NCBI GenBank assembly: GCA_029256365.1
Contig: JAQSYB010000014.1
Span: 1 to 29,677 of the forward strand
Origin: Clostridia bacterium
GTDB lineage: Bacteria; Bacillota; Clostridia; Lutisporales; Lutisporaceae
Direction of reading: 5' to 3'
DNA length: 29,677 nt
The notes under the pieces are model-generated. The model was not told the DNA's origin, did no database searches, and saw only the letters and a program-made list of their open reading frames with translations. The translations under genes were made by a program, and so were the position numbers. Positions 8,440 through 15,756 of the stretch are shown here, in pieces (position 1 is the stretch's first letter; every line of letters begins with the position of its first letter).

Positions 8440-8488
8440 AAAATCCCTCCTCCTCCAAAATTTAAATTTATAAAAAGTTGGTCCCGCC

Positions 8489-9235
8489 CTATTGTCTTTC
8501 TAATATAACTCTTCTAGGATACGGTATCTCAATATTCTCTTTTTTGAAGGTCTCAAGAATCAACATTCTCATTTCTCTTTCAACCTTCCAATGAATAAGT
8601 GGCTGAGTCTTTATAATTGTTCGAAGCACCACATCGGATTCTCCTAATTTTATTATACCCTGTACCTCTGGCTTTTCTGCAACCTTGTCCTGATTATTAG
8701 CAAAATAGTTTTCTGCTATTGTATTTAATGCTATTAAGGCTTTTTCTTGATCACTTTCATAGGCTACTCCTACATCAATAATTGCCAAGGAATTGCCTCT
8801 AGAGGAATTGGTAACTGCTTTGATTTCTCCATTTGGAATAATGTGCAGCTCTCCTTTAAAAGAACGAATATGTGTAATACGCAATCCAATATCCTCTACT
8901 GTACCAGTCACTCCATTGACGGTTATATAATCTCCTACACTATATTGATCTTCAAACAATATAAGGATATCCAATATGGATATCCCCATTATAATGTATA
9001 CTACATATTTAATAATACTTCTAAGGATTCCCAGCAAGGTCCCAGATTTTCTTTCATCAAATTTAAATCTAGGATAAAGCTTGAATATATTGACCACAAC
9101 CCTGTTCAACACCACTGTAACGAGCTTTGCCAAAACAAATATAAATGCAATCTTTATAGCCAGGGATATATAATAATATAACATTTCTGAGTCTATACGA
9201 AAGTATTCTGATATATTCGTAAAGAAATTATCCAT
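8489..9235 (-). CDS. MscS-family mechanosensitive channel lacking transmembrane helix 3
   Basis: Small-conductance mechanosensitive channels form heptamers that open under membrane tension. The N terminus (1-90) shows two hydrophobic helices (about 20-45 and 70-90), and the C-terminal two thirds is the cytoplasmic beta and alpha/beta part (SVGDYITVNGVTGTVEDIG, then HIIPNGEI). Between them, after GISILDI (about 84-90), the sequence jumps straight to LILFEDQYSVGDYI. YkuT-like relatives have about 30-35 more residues here: the Gly/Ala-rich pore helix TM3 and its FGAQ..V.D motif. The 248-residue length is short by that amount. The frame is intact, but a working pore seems unlikely. Coupled to yedF (24-base gap). 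Either a real in-frame deletion or a sequence error. Confidence 0.85.
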   Translation of the reverse strand: MDNFFTNISEYFRIDSEMLYYYISLAIKIAFIFVLAKLVTVVLNRVVVNIFKLYPRFKFDERKSGTLLGILRSIIKYVVYIIMGISILDILILFEDQYSVGDYITVNGVTGTVEDIGLRITHIRSFKGELHIIPNGEIKAVTNSSRGNSLAIIDVGVAYESDQEKALIALNTIAENYFANNQDKVAEKPEVQGIIKLGESDVVLRTIIKTQPLIHWKVEREMRMLILETFKKENIEIPYPRRVILERQ

Positions 9236-9259
9236 ATCACAACCTGCCTTTCATATTCT

Positions 9260-9835
9260 TTAGCAAATATTTATTACTTTTGCTGCATTATTCATATATT
9301 CTACTATGGTGTACATGTTTCCTACAATACCAACCTTCCGCTTATCCTTTATATTATAAAAGTCCAAGCAAGTACCACAGCTAATTATTTCAATATTCTT
9401 TTCTTCCAGCTTTTGAATGTTTTCCAAGGCTTCTGAGCCTTCCACCACCAGCTTTACTCCACTGTTTATAAATATGACAGCCTTTGGATATGGCTTTGTT
9501 TCGTTTAATGTATAGGTATAGGTTTTCATTAGCAGCTGTCCTAGCTCCGCCTCACCAGCTCCAAGCTTATCCGTAGTAATAACAATTACAAAATCATTGT
9601 TTTCAGCCTTTTCTTTGTTTGCTTCCATTTTAATAATCTTTACATAAAAACAGCCTTCTTTTTCCTCTATCTCATACTGACAGTTCATATTGGCTGCCAA
9701 CCTGCATACATTTTCTTTTGCTGTGGCATTGTCTACAATTGTGATGATCTCTCCGGTTTCAAGCTGTTCCAAGGCCTTTTTTGCCATGATTACCGGTTGT
9801 GGACATACCAATCCTCTTGCATCAATTTTTGACAT
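9260..9835 (-). CDS. yedF: YedF family sulfur-carrier/DsrE-like fusion protein
   Basis: Two-domain protein of 191 residues. The N-terminal TusA/SirA domain (1-70) carries the signature RGLVCPQPV with Cys11 as the expected persulfide-carrying residue. The C-terminal DsrE-like domain (about 80-191) has a CGTC motif at 153-156. This architecture matches the family called selenium metabolism protein YedF, often found with selenium or sulfur-transfer genes; the exact role is unproven. AGGAGG precedes the ATG. A cysteine desulfurase of the type often found beside yedF is in this window but about 13 kb away (22978-24126). Confidence 0.9.
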   Translation of the reverse strand: MSKIDARGLVCPQPVIMAKKALEQLETGEIITIVDNATAKENVCRLAANMNCQYEIEEKEGCFYVKIIKMEANKEKAENNDFVIVITTDKLGAGEAELGQLLMKTYTYTLNETKPYPKAVIFINSGVKLVVEGSEALENIQKLEEKNIEIISCGTCLDFYNIKDKRKVGIVGNMYTIVEYMNNAAKVINIC

Positions 9836-10043
9836 ATTGATCCTCCTAAAGTTTTTATCTTTTTACCTATACTAATATAATAATTGTTTTTCCTTCTATA
9901 TACTATATTATTTTGTATTTATTGATTTATTAAATACGTTCTTTTGCAAAAGCCCTTGCAGTCCATTTCACATCCCATTATCCAGCAAACAAAAGTATAC
10001 AATGTTTATGTTCATATTGAATAATTGAATATTATTTAATTTT

Positions 10044-10084
10044 TTATTAATAATATTAATATTCATATTGACATTATTAATAAT
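10044..10084. repeat. Two copies of an 11-bp AT palindrome around the DUF2089 promoter
   Basis: TTATTAATAAT occurs at 10044-10054 and again at 10074-10084, exactly 30 bp (about three helical turns) apart. A further 12-bp palindrome AATATTAATATT lies at 10052-10063. The second copy fills most of the spacer between the -35 and -10 boxes, an operator-like position. The region is nearly all A and T, so chance palindromes are possible. Confidence 0.45.
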
Positions 10085-10095
10085 GATACTATAAT
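10068..10095 (+). promoter_or_regulatory. Sigma-A promoter of the DUF2089-DUF4097 operon
   Basis: A perfect -35 TTGACA (10068-10073), a 16-base spacer and a perfect -10 TATAAT (10090-10095). Transcription would start near 10102, leaving a leader of about 36 bases with GAGGAG before the ATG. The spacer contains a palindrome that may be an operator. Confidence 0.8.
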
Positions 10096-10137
10096 TAGAA
10101 TTAAGATGAGAAATTAATCCATTTGAGGAGTGAATTT

Positions 10138-10503
10138 ATGAAAAAGGAACTACTAAGTCAATGCCCTATCTGCAGTGGTGCCATAGAGGTTACTGAGTTC
10201 AAATGCTACAGTTGCGAGAGCACCATACGAGGCAGCTTTACCCTATCTAAATTTCATCAGCTTCCCAAGGAGCAAATTGAGTTTGCTGAGATTTTCATAA
10301 AAAATCGCGGCAACATAAAAGAAATAGAGCGTGAATTAGGAATTTCTTATCCCACTGTAAAGGGTAAGCTTGATTCTCTAATAGAGTCCTTAGGTTATAA
10401 GAATCAAATCCTTTATAGTCCAAGCAAAAACCAAGACATACTAGAGCAATTGGATCGAGGCGAAATCAGCCCAGAAGAAGCAATAGAATTATTAAAGAAA
10501 TAG
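10138..10503 (+). CDS. DUF2089 zinc-ribbon/HTH protein, probable regulator
   Basis: A 121-residue protein with an N-terminal zinc ribbon (Cys9, Cys12, Cys23, Cys26) and a helix-turn-helix-like segment (about 58-85; IKEIERELGISYPTVKGKLDSLIESLGY). The C-terminal module (about 100-121, LEQLDRGEISPEEAIELLKK) resembles a short SHOCT-like helix pair. This matches DUF2089, presumed DNA-binding, targets unknown. I chose the ATG at 10138 (GAGGAG 7 bases upstream); an in-frame TTG at 10123 lies just before that ribosome-binding site. The gene is 11 bases before the DUF4097 gene, and the two form an operon. The HTH together with promoter palindromes suggests autoregulation; this is inference. Confidence 0.82.
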   Translation: MKKELLSQCPICSGAIEVTEFKCYSCESTIRGSFTLSKFHQLPKEQIEFAEIFIKNRGNIKEIERELGISYPTVKGKLDSLIESLGYKNQILYSPSKNQDILEQLDRGEISPEEAIELLKK

Positions 10504-10514
10504 GAGGAAATGAA

Positions 10515-11705
10515 ATGGAAGAAAAAATGCTCATATTAAAAATGCTGCAGGAGGGTAAGATTACTGCAGAGGAAGCTCATAAGCTCTTGGAGGCAGTGGG
10601 CAAAAATAATGCGGACTTTGAAACTGACGCAAGAAAAAATGAAAAGAAATTCGAGGAAAAAATGCAGGAGCTTCAGCAAAAGGCAAATAAGGTTGCAGAA
10701 AAGCTAGGCTCAACTTTAAATACCAGTGCAGAAAAATTCAGCTCTAACTCCGAAAAGTTTGGGGATGACTTTGCAAAGCGCATGGAAGCCTTCGGCAATG
10801 ACATTGCAGATTCGGCTGTAAAATTTACAGACAGAATGGTAAATTATCTGGGTAATTTTATAGACGTAGGCTATGACAAATATCAGTACAACAAGAATTA
10901 TCACTATGAGTTGGCAGACAATGCAGAAATATCAGTTGATACCTGCAACTTTGCTGTTTTCGTCAACCCAACAAGCGAGAACAATCTAGTGTTAAACCTT
11001 TATGTGAATACCTCCATACCGAACCTATCCATTGAGGAGTATTTCAAGGTTTCTCAGACAGATAATTCGATAAGCTTTAAAACACAATTCCCCAGCAGAA
11101 CTTGGGGTAAAATAGAAGTCATGCTGCCAAAGCACTTGAGCAACTTAAATATTATTACCACCAACGGAAAGTGCGAGCTGATGGACATCACAGTGGATAA
11201 CATCGAATCCAATACCTCAAATGGCAGAATATCATTGATTAATTGTCAAAGCAAAACAATAGAAGCAGTCACCAGCAATGGCAAAATTATTGCTTCCGGA
11301 ACTGCTGCTGCCTTTGCAGATTTGAGTACCTCAAATGGCAAAATAGAAATTGACAACTGCAAATTTGATAAGCTAGATGCCAAAACCAGCAATGGTTCTA
11401 TCATATTAGATGGAATCTATAAGATGAGCTCCCTAGAAGGCAATTACAATTTACGTACTTCAAATGGAAAAATAGTAATTGCTCTTAATAACAGCGAGAC
11501 CTGTGGCTGCATGATTGATGCTGCAACCTCCCTAGGAAGTATATCTGTTGACTTGCCGCAGCTTAATTACTTTGTAGACAAAAAAAGCTTTACCATGCAG
11601 TCAACTGCTCAAATAAAAAGTGCCAACTTTGACAGCCTCGATGATAAAATCATTATCAATGCACATACTTCCAACTCCTCTATCGTAATAGATGCAAAAA
11701 AATAA
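10515..11705 (+). CDS. DUF4097-family adhesin-like solenoid protein
   Basis: Three parts in 396 residues. The N-terminal helical module (1-30, ILKMLQEGKITAEEAHKLLEAVG) closely resembles the C terminus of the upstream DUF2089 protein. Then comes a long charged, amphipathic coiled-coil-like stretch (about 35-105), and from about 130 onward a beta-rich DUF4097 region. That region has repeated turns of the form TSNGK/R followed by I and alternating hydrophobics, at roughly 20-30 residue spacing, as in a right-handed beta solenoid. No signal peptide or membrane helix is visible, so the protein looks cytoplasmic despite the adhesin-like family name. AGGAGG lies 7 bases before the ATG. Function is unknown; related DUF4097 proteins such as LiaG occur in envelope-stress loci. 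Confidence 0.82.
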   Translation: MEEKMLILKMLQEGKITAEEAHKLLEAVGKNNADFETDARKNEKKFEEKMQELQQKANKVAEKLGSTLNTSAEKFSSNSEKFGDDFAKRMEAFGNDIADSAVKFTDRMVNYLGNFIDVGYDKYQYNKNYHYELADNAEISVDTCNFAVFVNPTSENNLVLNLYVNTSIPNLSIEEYFKVSQTDNSISFKTQFPSRTWGKIEVMLPKHLSNLNIITTNGKCELMDITVDNIESNTSNGRISLINCQSKTIEAVTSNGKIIASGTAAAFADLSTSNGKIEIDNCKFDKLDAKTSNGSIILDGIYKMSSLEGNYNLRTSNGKIVIALNNSETCGCMIDAATSLGSISVDLPQLNYFVDKKSFTMQSTAQIKSANFDSLDDKIIINAHTSNSSIVIDAKK

Positions 11706-11718
11706 TCATCCTTCCAGT

Positions 11719-11760
11719 AAAAAACTAGTGTTGGCTCATACCCAACACTAGTTTTTTATT
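11719..11760 (+). terminator. Strong terminator after the DUF4097 gene
   Basis: A perfect 16-bp stem (11719-11734 with 11742-11757) built around CTAGTGTTGG, with a 7-base loop, ends in TTTTTTATT. The A-run on the other side would also allow activity on the minus strand. Confidence 0.92.
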
Positions 11761-11827
11761 ATATATCACTTTCTTGGAAAATAATGTATAATAGTGCTAT
11801 CATATTTGTTATAGAAAGGAAATTCAT

Positions 11828-12379
11828 ATGCTTATAATCGGAATCATCTTATTGGTTGTGGGTTTTGTCATTATTTTTAAAGGAGCCTTCTTTTTTAGAT
11901 ATCAAAGCCTAAATTCGGTGTTTTATTTCATCGCTTATACAACTGTATATTGGTTTGATAAGCTTGAATATAAAGTACTAGCACTTCTCATCTTTATAAT
12001 CCTTGGAATACTTCTTAATCTTATTGTGACATCTTCATTTACGGCCTCAAAAGAACACTATATTATGTTTAATATTGAGGCCGATGCAATCTTAGATATA
12101 TTAGAACAAATTTCAATGGAACAAGATCTCAATAGCAGAATCACCAATCATTCAATTTTACTAGATGATAGCTTTACAATTAAAGTAAAACCCCTGCCCT
12201 TTCATCTAAATTCCATGGATTTATCAGAGGTGAATCACACTGACTTATTTCCAAATTTTGAAGATAGACTAACAATGAAGCTTGATGGAATAACCACTAA
12301 GAGATTCCCTTTGTTTGGTGCGATTGTGTTTTGTTTTGCTCTTGCTTTAATCATTTTATTTTATAGGTCTATTTTATAG
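11828..12379 (+). CDS. Unrecognised membrane protein
   Basis: A 183-residue protein I cannot assign to a family. Two hydrophobic segments near the N terminus (about 1-22 and 48-70) and one at the C terminus (about 162-180) look like membrane helices. The central polar part (about 72-160) contains acidic and Asn-rich stretches such as AILDILEQISMEQDLN and has no cysteine. The ATG has AAAGGA about 7 bases upstream, and the start and stop are flanked by their own terminators, so it is probably a single-gene transcript. A TATAAT near 11787 may be its -10, but no good -35 was found. It lies between the DUF4097 operon and a convergent membrane-protein operon. Confidence 0.7.
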   Translation: MLIIGIILLVVGFVIIFKGAFFFRYQSLNSVFYFIAYTTVYWFDKLEYKVLALLIFIILGILLNLIVTSSFTASKEHYIMFNIEADAILDILEQISMEQDLNSRITNHSILLDDSFTIKVKPLPFHLNSMDLSEVNHTDLFPNFEDRLTMKLDGITTKRFPLFGAIVFCFALALIILFYRSIL

Positions 12380-12380
12380 A

Positions 12381-12420
12381 AATAACCCTAGGATATTGAA
12401 ATCCTAGGGTTATTATTTTT
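12381..12420 (+). terminator. Terminator between convergent genes
   Basis: A 14-bp perfect stem (12381-12394 and 12401-12414), core AACCCTAGGAT, with a 6-base loop, then ATTTTT on the plus strand. It directly follows the stop of the 11828-12379 gene. The minus-strand side lacks a clear T-run, so it works mainly in the plus direction but may block both. Confidence 0.88.
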
Positions 12421-12422
12421 CA

Positions 12423-13058
12423 TCATCTCTTCAAGCCTCTATAAAGCAGCCCTACTCCCAAGAGCACGATCGCTCCTGATAAAATATAGTTTTGATACTG
12501 CTCCAGGGATCTTAACATATCAATTGATATGATTCCCAATGCGAAGGCAAAGGCAATTAATCCAAATAGAATGAGTATCGTTCCCGGTATCAAAGGCCAG
12601 CTGCTTTTGTGTATAAAAGCAGTAAAATAAATCAAATAAAATGCCAAGCCTAGTAAAATGAAAAAACCTGGCCATATATAATCACTGTTTATGTTGTTGT
12701 CTATCATGGAATATATCGCAATGGCAGGCAATAAATATCCTGGGAAAACAAAGCCAAGGATCCCCCTGGTAAAATAGAAAAACAGGAAAACTGCACCTAG
12801 TGCCATTAAAAATAGCTCTCCACTTATATCAAAGTTTAATTTGTTTAAGTCCTTTAAGAGCATAATGGCACCAGTCGCACTTAGTATAATTCCAAATATC
12901 AAATGGGGCTGGTGTTTTTTTGCTGCGTATTCATAAAAGAAATATAAGCCTCCAAATACCAGCATGCTATTTATAACAGAAATATTATAATTCTTTAAGA
13001 AAAATGCCACACCTAAAAATATCAGCAGTATACCTGCTGCGAAGTTATTCTTTCTCAT
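12423..13058 (-). CDS. Polytopic membrane protein, LiaF-like transmembrane region
   Basis: A 211-residue, almost wholly hydrophobic protein with about seven membrane segments separated by short charged loops. The repeated pattern of a Gly-rich helix followed by a short K/N-rich turn (AGILLIFLGVAFFLKNYN, then IFGIILSATGAIMLLKDLNKL) resembles the membrane part of LiaF-type proteins. The soluble LiaF C-terminal domain is absent, and the function cannot be stated. AGGAGG is 8 bases before the ATG. It is the third gene of an operon with the CvpA-like and DUF5711 genes (12-base gap). Confidence 0.7.
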   Translation of the reverse strand: MRKNNFAAGILLIFLGVAFFLKNYNISVINSMLVFGGLYFFYEYAAKKHQPHLIFGIILSATGAIMLLKDLNKLNFDISGELFLMALGAVFLFFYFTRGILGFVFPGYLLPAIAIYSMIDNNINSDYIWPGFFILLGLAFYLIYFTAFIHKSSWPLIPGTILILFGLIAFAFALGIISIDMLRSLEQYQNYILSGAIVLLGVGLLYRGLKR

Positions 13059-13070
13059 TCCATAGACCTC

Positions 13071-13697
13071 CTATTTAATCAAATCCAAAGCAGAATTCCA
13101 AATCCAGCCTAATATGAAATTATATGAGTAGAAATATTTTGCCAGCTGCGAGCCCTGGACCGCTTCTTTAAATCCCACCCAAGGAATGATATTCGCCATC
13201 GGTATAATTGCTGCAAATATCAATAACAGCAGTAAAACTGTTTTGGCAAAGCCAATTGCTCCACCGCCTAATTTGTTTATCTCATTTAGTCCTGGCATTT
13301 CAGCGGCACTTTTGACATAACCCTCAACAATGGCAAGCAGAAATCTTGCCACCAAAAATATCGATATGATGGATATCAGGTTGATGATTGCTATGCTAAC
13401 AAAGGTATGTACATCCTTCGTAAAATATTCACTGTAAAATGCAGGCAAGGTGCTTCCCGGCATAAAGCCATTGAAGCCTTCTAATACCTTTTTTTCAACC
13501 ATAAACTTAATGATGCTGTCCTTTAAGGATGTATTGTTTAATAGAAACAAAGCGGCTGTATTATAATAGGTCTTTGCTACAATAATCGATACAATTACAC
13601 AAGCGACACTGGTGATAGAAGCTACAAAGCCCCTACGAATTCCAGTTAAGGTGCCTACGGCTAGAAATATAATAATACAAAGGTCTATCCAGTTCAT
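13071..13697 (-). CDS. CvpA family membrane protein
   Basis: A 208-residue protein with four hydrophobic helices (about 4-40, 96-122 and 146-170 regions). The typical CvpA start is present (NWIDLCIIIFLAVGTLTGIRRGFV), as is the conserved GLNEINKLGGGAIGFAKTV segment. In Escherichia coli CvpA is needed for colicin V production, and in Firmicutes relatives often sit near envelope or division genes; the molecular role is unclear. GGAGG precedes the ATG. The start lies 9 bases after the DUF5711 stop, so the two are co-transcribed. Confidence 0.85.
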   Translation of the reverse strand: MNWIDLCIIIFLAVGTLTGIRRGFVASITSVACVIVSIIVAKTYYNTAALFLLNNTSLKDSIIKFMVEKKVLEGFNGFMPGSTLPAFYSEYFTKDVHTFVSIAIINLISIISIFLVARFLLAIVEGYVKSAAEMPGLNEINKLGGGAIGFAKTVLLLLLIFAAIIPMANIIPWVGFKEAVQGSQLAKYFYSYNFILGWIWNSALDLIK

Positions 13698-13706
13698 AAT
13701 GCCCTC

Positions 13707-14795
13707 CTATTTATATCCAAGCTTTTGAATTAGTCTATCCGACAGGGAAATGATACTGTCGTCAGAGCTGAAATATGCCTTCTTTATTTCTGGCATTGAC
13801 TTATACTCTCCCAGTATAGAGCCTTTTAAGTCTGCCAACAACAGCTTTTCGCTATAATATATTATATAATTGCTTTTGCCTAAGTTTATGCCTGTTGGCG
13901 CCTGGTCAAGCTGCAGATGCCCCAATTCCTTTAGATTGGAATCGTAGCAAATCACTTCGAAGCCCGTTTTATTCCTGACCACAGCGGCAATCCCACCCTC
14001 ACTTATACTGGCATTATATATGGTTTTGTTGAGTTCCAGCTTGTTTTGATTTTTACTCTTATCCTTATATTTGTATATAGCCTTTTCCCCTATGGCGATG
14101 AGTGAATTATCCTTGCTATAACCCAACATTGGTATGATTTGATTGTCAATGTTTTCAGACCATACAAGCTCCCCTTTGAGGTTTAATGTTAATATCTTCG
14201 TCTTTATAATTTGTGAAGATATATCAATCACACTTAATGTGTTCTCCTCTTTACCGGAAGCAAATGAAATTACCTGCGCATTTTCCAAAACAATGCTGCC
14301 TTCATCTACCCCCTTACCGCTCAAAATCTGTATTTTGGCACCACCACTGTATGTATAATCAAGGAGAACATCCCCGCTTCTTTCGATATAAAAGTCCTTT
14401 ATTTCTCCATCCAATTCCTTCTCCCACAGCACCTGCCCGCTTTTTGACATGCAATAGAGTCTTTTGCTGTTATCTAATACATACAAGTTGTCCCCCGCAC
14501 TTTTCATGCCCAAAACATTGCTTGCTAAGCTCTTGTTCCACACCTCTTCGCCCGTTATATTTTGTACCCTTACCACCACTCCTGTGGCTTCAGCCAACAG
14601 CTCATCCACGCTGCAAACCATACTATTCTTCTCTTTTGCGTCTACACGTCCAACAACAGAAAGACTTTTGGTTCCCTTTGATGCCAAGCTGCTCATACTG
14701 TTTATATTATTTATGTATATTAGGCCTACCATCAGCATAAGTATAAGTACAAGCAATACCCCGGTAGCTTTTATATTGGAGTTTTTCTTTTTCAA
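13707..14795 (-). CDS. DUF5711-like membrane-anchored beta-propeller protein
   Basis: A 362-residue protein with one N-terminal membrane helix (about 10-30, after a KKK-rich start) and an extracytoplasmic domain made of PQQ-like repeats. Turns such as NITGEEVWNKSL, KSGQVLWEKEL and LKGELVWSENI recur every 40-100 residues, typical of beta-propeller blades. It matches the DUF5711 type; function is unknown, probably a scaffold or sensor at the cell surface. The start is TTG (TTG AAA AAG), supported by GAGGTG upstream. First gene of the minus-strand operon that continues with the CvpA-like gene. Confidence 0.78.
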   Translation of the reverse strand: MKKKNSNIKATGVLLVLILMLMVGLIYINNINSMSSLASKGTKSLSVVGRVDAKEKNSMVCSVDELLAEATGVVVRVQNITGEEVWNKSLASNVLGMKSAGDNLYVLDNSKRLYCMSKSGQVLWEKELDGEIKDFYIERSGDVLLDYTYSGGAKIQILSGKGVDEGSIVLENAQVISFASGKEENTLSVIDISSQIIKTKILTLNLKGELVWSENIDNQIIPMLGYSKDNSLIAIGEKAIYKYKDKSKNQNKLELNKTIYNASISEGGIAAVVRNKTGFEVICYDSNLKELGHLQLDQAPTGINLGKSNYIIYYSEKLLLADLKGSILGEYKSMPEIKKAYFSSDDSIISLSDRLIQKLGYK

Positions 14796-14881
14796 AATAA
14801 CACCTCACATTGTATTTACGGAAGAAGCAGGTTTTTGTTTCCTCATTTGCTTATTTTTCTAGATTTTTATTTATTATCTAA

Positions 14882-14890
14882 ATTATAACA
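14882..14890 (-). promoter_or_regulatory. Extended -10 promoter for the DUF5711 operon
   Basis: On the minus strand TGTTATAAT gives a perfect -10 (14882-14887) with the TGn extension. The best -35 is weak (TAGAAA at 17 bases). It lies about 87 bases upstream of the TTG start in the divergent spacer shared with yyaC. Confidence 0.4.
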
Positions 14891-14998
14891 CTATCCCTAT
14901 GAGTTTCTATACTTTTTTCAATTGAAATGACATAATCTGTATCTGACAAGCCTTTGTGGGTAATAATGATAACAAATAAACATACGAAGGAGTTGCCC

Positions 14999-15640
14999 AT
15001 GCTAAGCATAAAGTTTGAAAAATCCATCGACATACACAAGCAATTTGCTTTCTCATATTTCAGCGCCTACTTTGAGGAATGCTTTAGCAAGCTTTACAAC
15101 GACAATTATCATGACATCGTTTTTGTATGCATAGGCACAGACCGCGCTACAGGCGATTGTCTTGGACCACTAATAGGATATAAAATCCAAGATATGAATT
15201 ATAAGAACGTCCATGTTCTCGGCACACTTGACAGCCCTGTTCATGCTAAAAATCTTGCAGATCACTTACAAGATTTGAAAAACTATCAGAATCCCTTTGT
15301 AATTGCAATTGATGCATCCTTAGGTAAGTTTGAAAGAATCGGATTTGTTAACATAAAAGAGGGCCCTCTTTCTCCTGGTTCTGGAGTAAACAAAGCTTTG
15401 CCTCAGGTAGGGAATATGCACATTACTGGCATCGTTAATATGAGCGGTTTTATGGAAATTATGGTGCTGCAGAACACCAGGCTGAGCTTAGTGATGAATA
15501 TGGCAAATATCATTTCAAAAGGCGTAAGATATAACATGTGGAAGATGCAAAATAGAAAACAAACCTTGGGAGCCAATCTATTTCAAAATGATTTTACCGA
15601 AAGCAATGCTATGCTCGTAACAAATAGTGAAGGAAGCTAA
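14999..15640 (+). CDS. yyaC: Spore protease-like protein YyaC
   Basis: Member of the YyaC family, restricted to endospore formers and related in fold to the germination protease Gpr; its substrate is not known. In the 213 residues, the phosphate-loop-like CIGTDRATGDCLGP (about 44-57), AIDASLG (about 103-109) and the PLSPGSGVNKALPQVGNMHITG block are visible, as in the family. The ATG at 14999 (MLSIKFEK) is supported by AAGGAG 6 bases upstream; the frame opens earlier at a TTG (14954) without a ribosome-binding site. In Bacillus this gene lies near parB; here it lies upstream of the aro cluster on the opposite strand to parB. Confidence 0.88.
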   Translation: MLSIKFEKSIDIHKQFAFSYFSAYFEECFSKLYNDNYHDIVFVCIGTDRATGDCLGPLIGYKIQDMNYKNVHVLGTLDSPVHAKNLADHLQDLKNYQNPFVIAIDASLGKFERIGFVNIKEGPLSPGSGVNKALPQVGNMHITGIVNMSGFMEIMVLQNTRLSLVMNMANIISKGVRYNMWKMQNRKQTLGANLFQNDFTESNAMLVTNSEGS

Positions 15641-15667
15641 GGCGCAAGCCGAGACTTCCTTTTTTTC
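15631..15667 (+). terminator. Terminator after yyaC
   Basis: An imperfect stem GGAAG...CTTCC containing an inner GGC/GCC pair with a GCAA loop, followed by TTTTTTT. It overlaps the yyaC stop codon and separates yyaC from the aro operon. Confidence 0.85.
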
Positions 15668-15756
15668 TGCCACTGTTTGGTGGATATTTCATATAATGTT
15701 TGCTACAATTGGAAATAGTAAGTATGAAATAACGAGACTTTTTACGAGGTATTGCC

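Larger units (their letters stand above)
9836..10137. other. Divergent intergenic region between yedF and the DUF2089 gene
   Basis: About 300 bases of very AT-rich sequence. The right part holds the plus-strand promoter and palindromes described separately (10044-10095). The left part should contain the yedF promoter on the minus strand, but I could not identify a convincing -35/-10 pair among many AT-rich candidates. No ORF or RNA gene was recognised. Confidence 0.6.

Noticed and set aside
11200..11700. Tandem repeats in the DUF4097 gene as a CRISPR or minisatellite
   Set aside because: The repeats are degenerate at the DNA level and keep the protein pattern TSNGK, so they are coding repeats.
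14959..14990. Sporulation sigma promoter with CATACG before yyaC
   Set aside because: The resulting start of transcription would fall inside the Shine-Dalgarno sequence, and the -35 match is poor.
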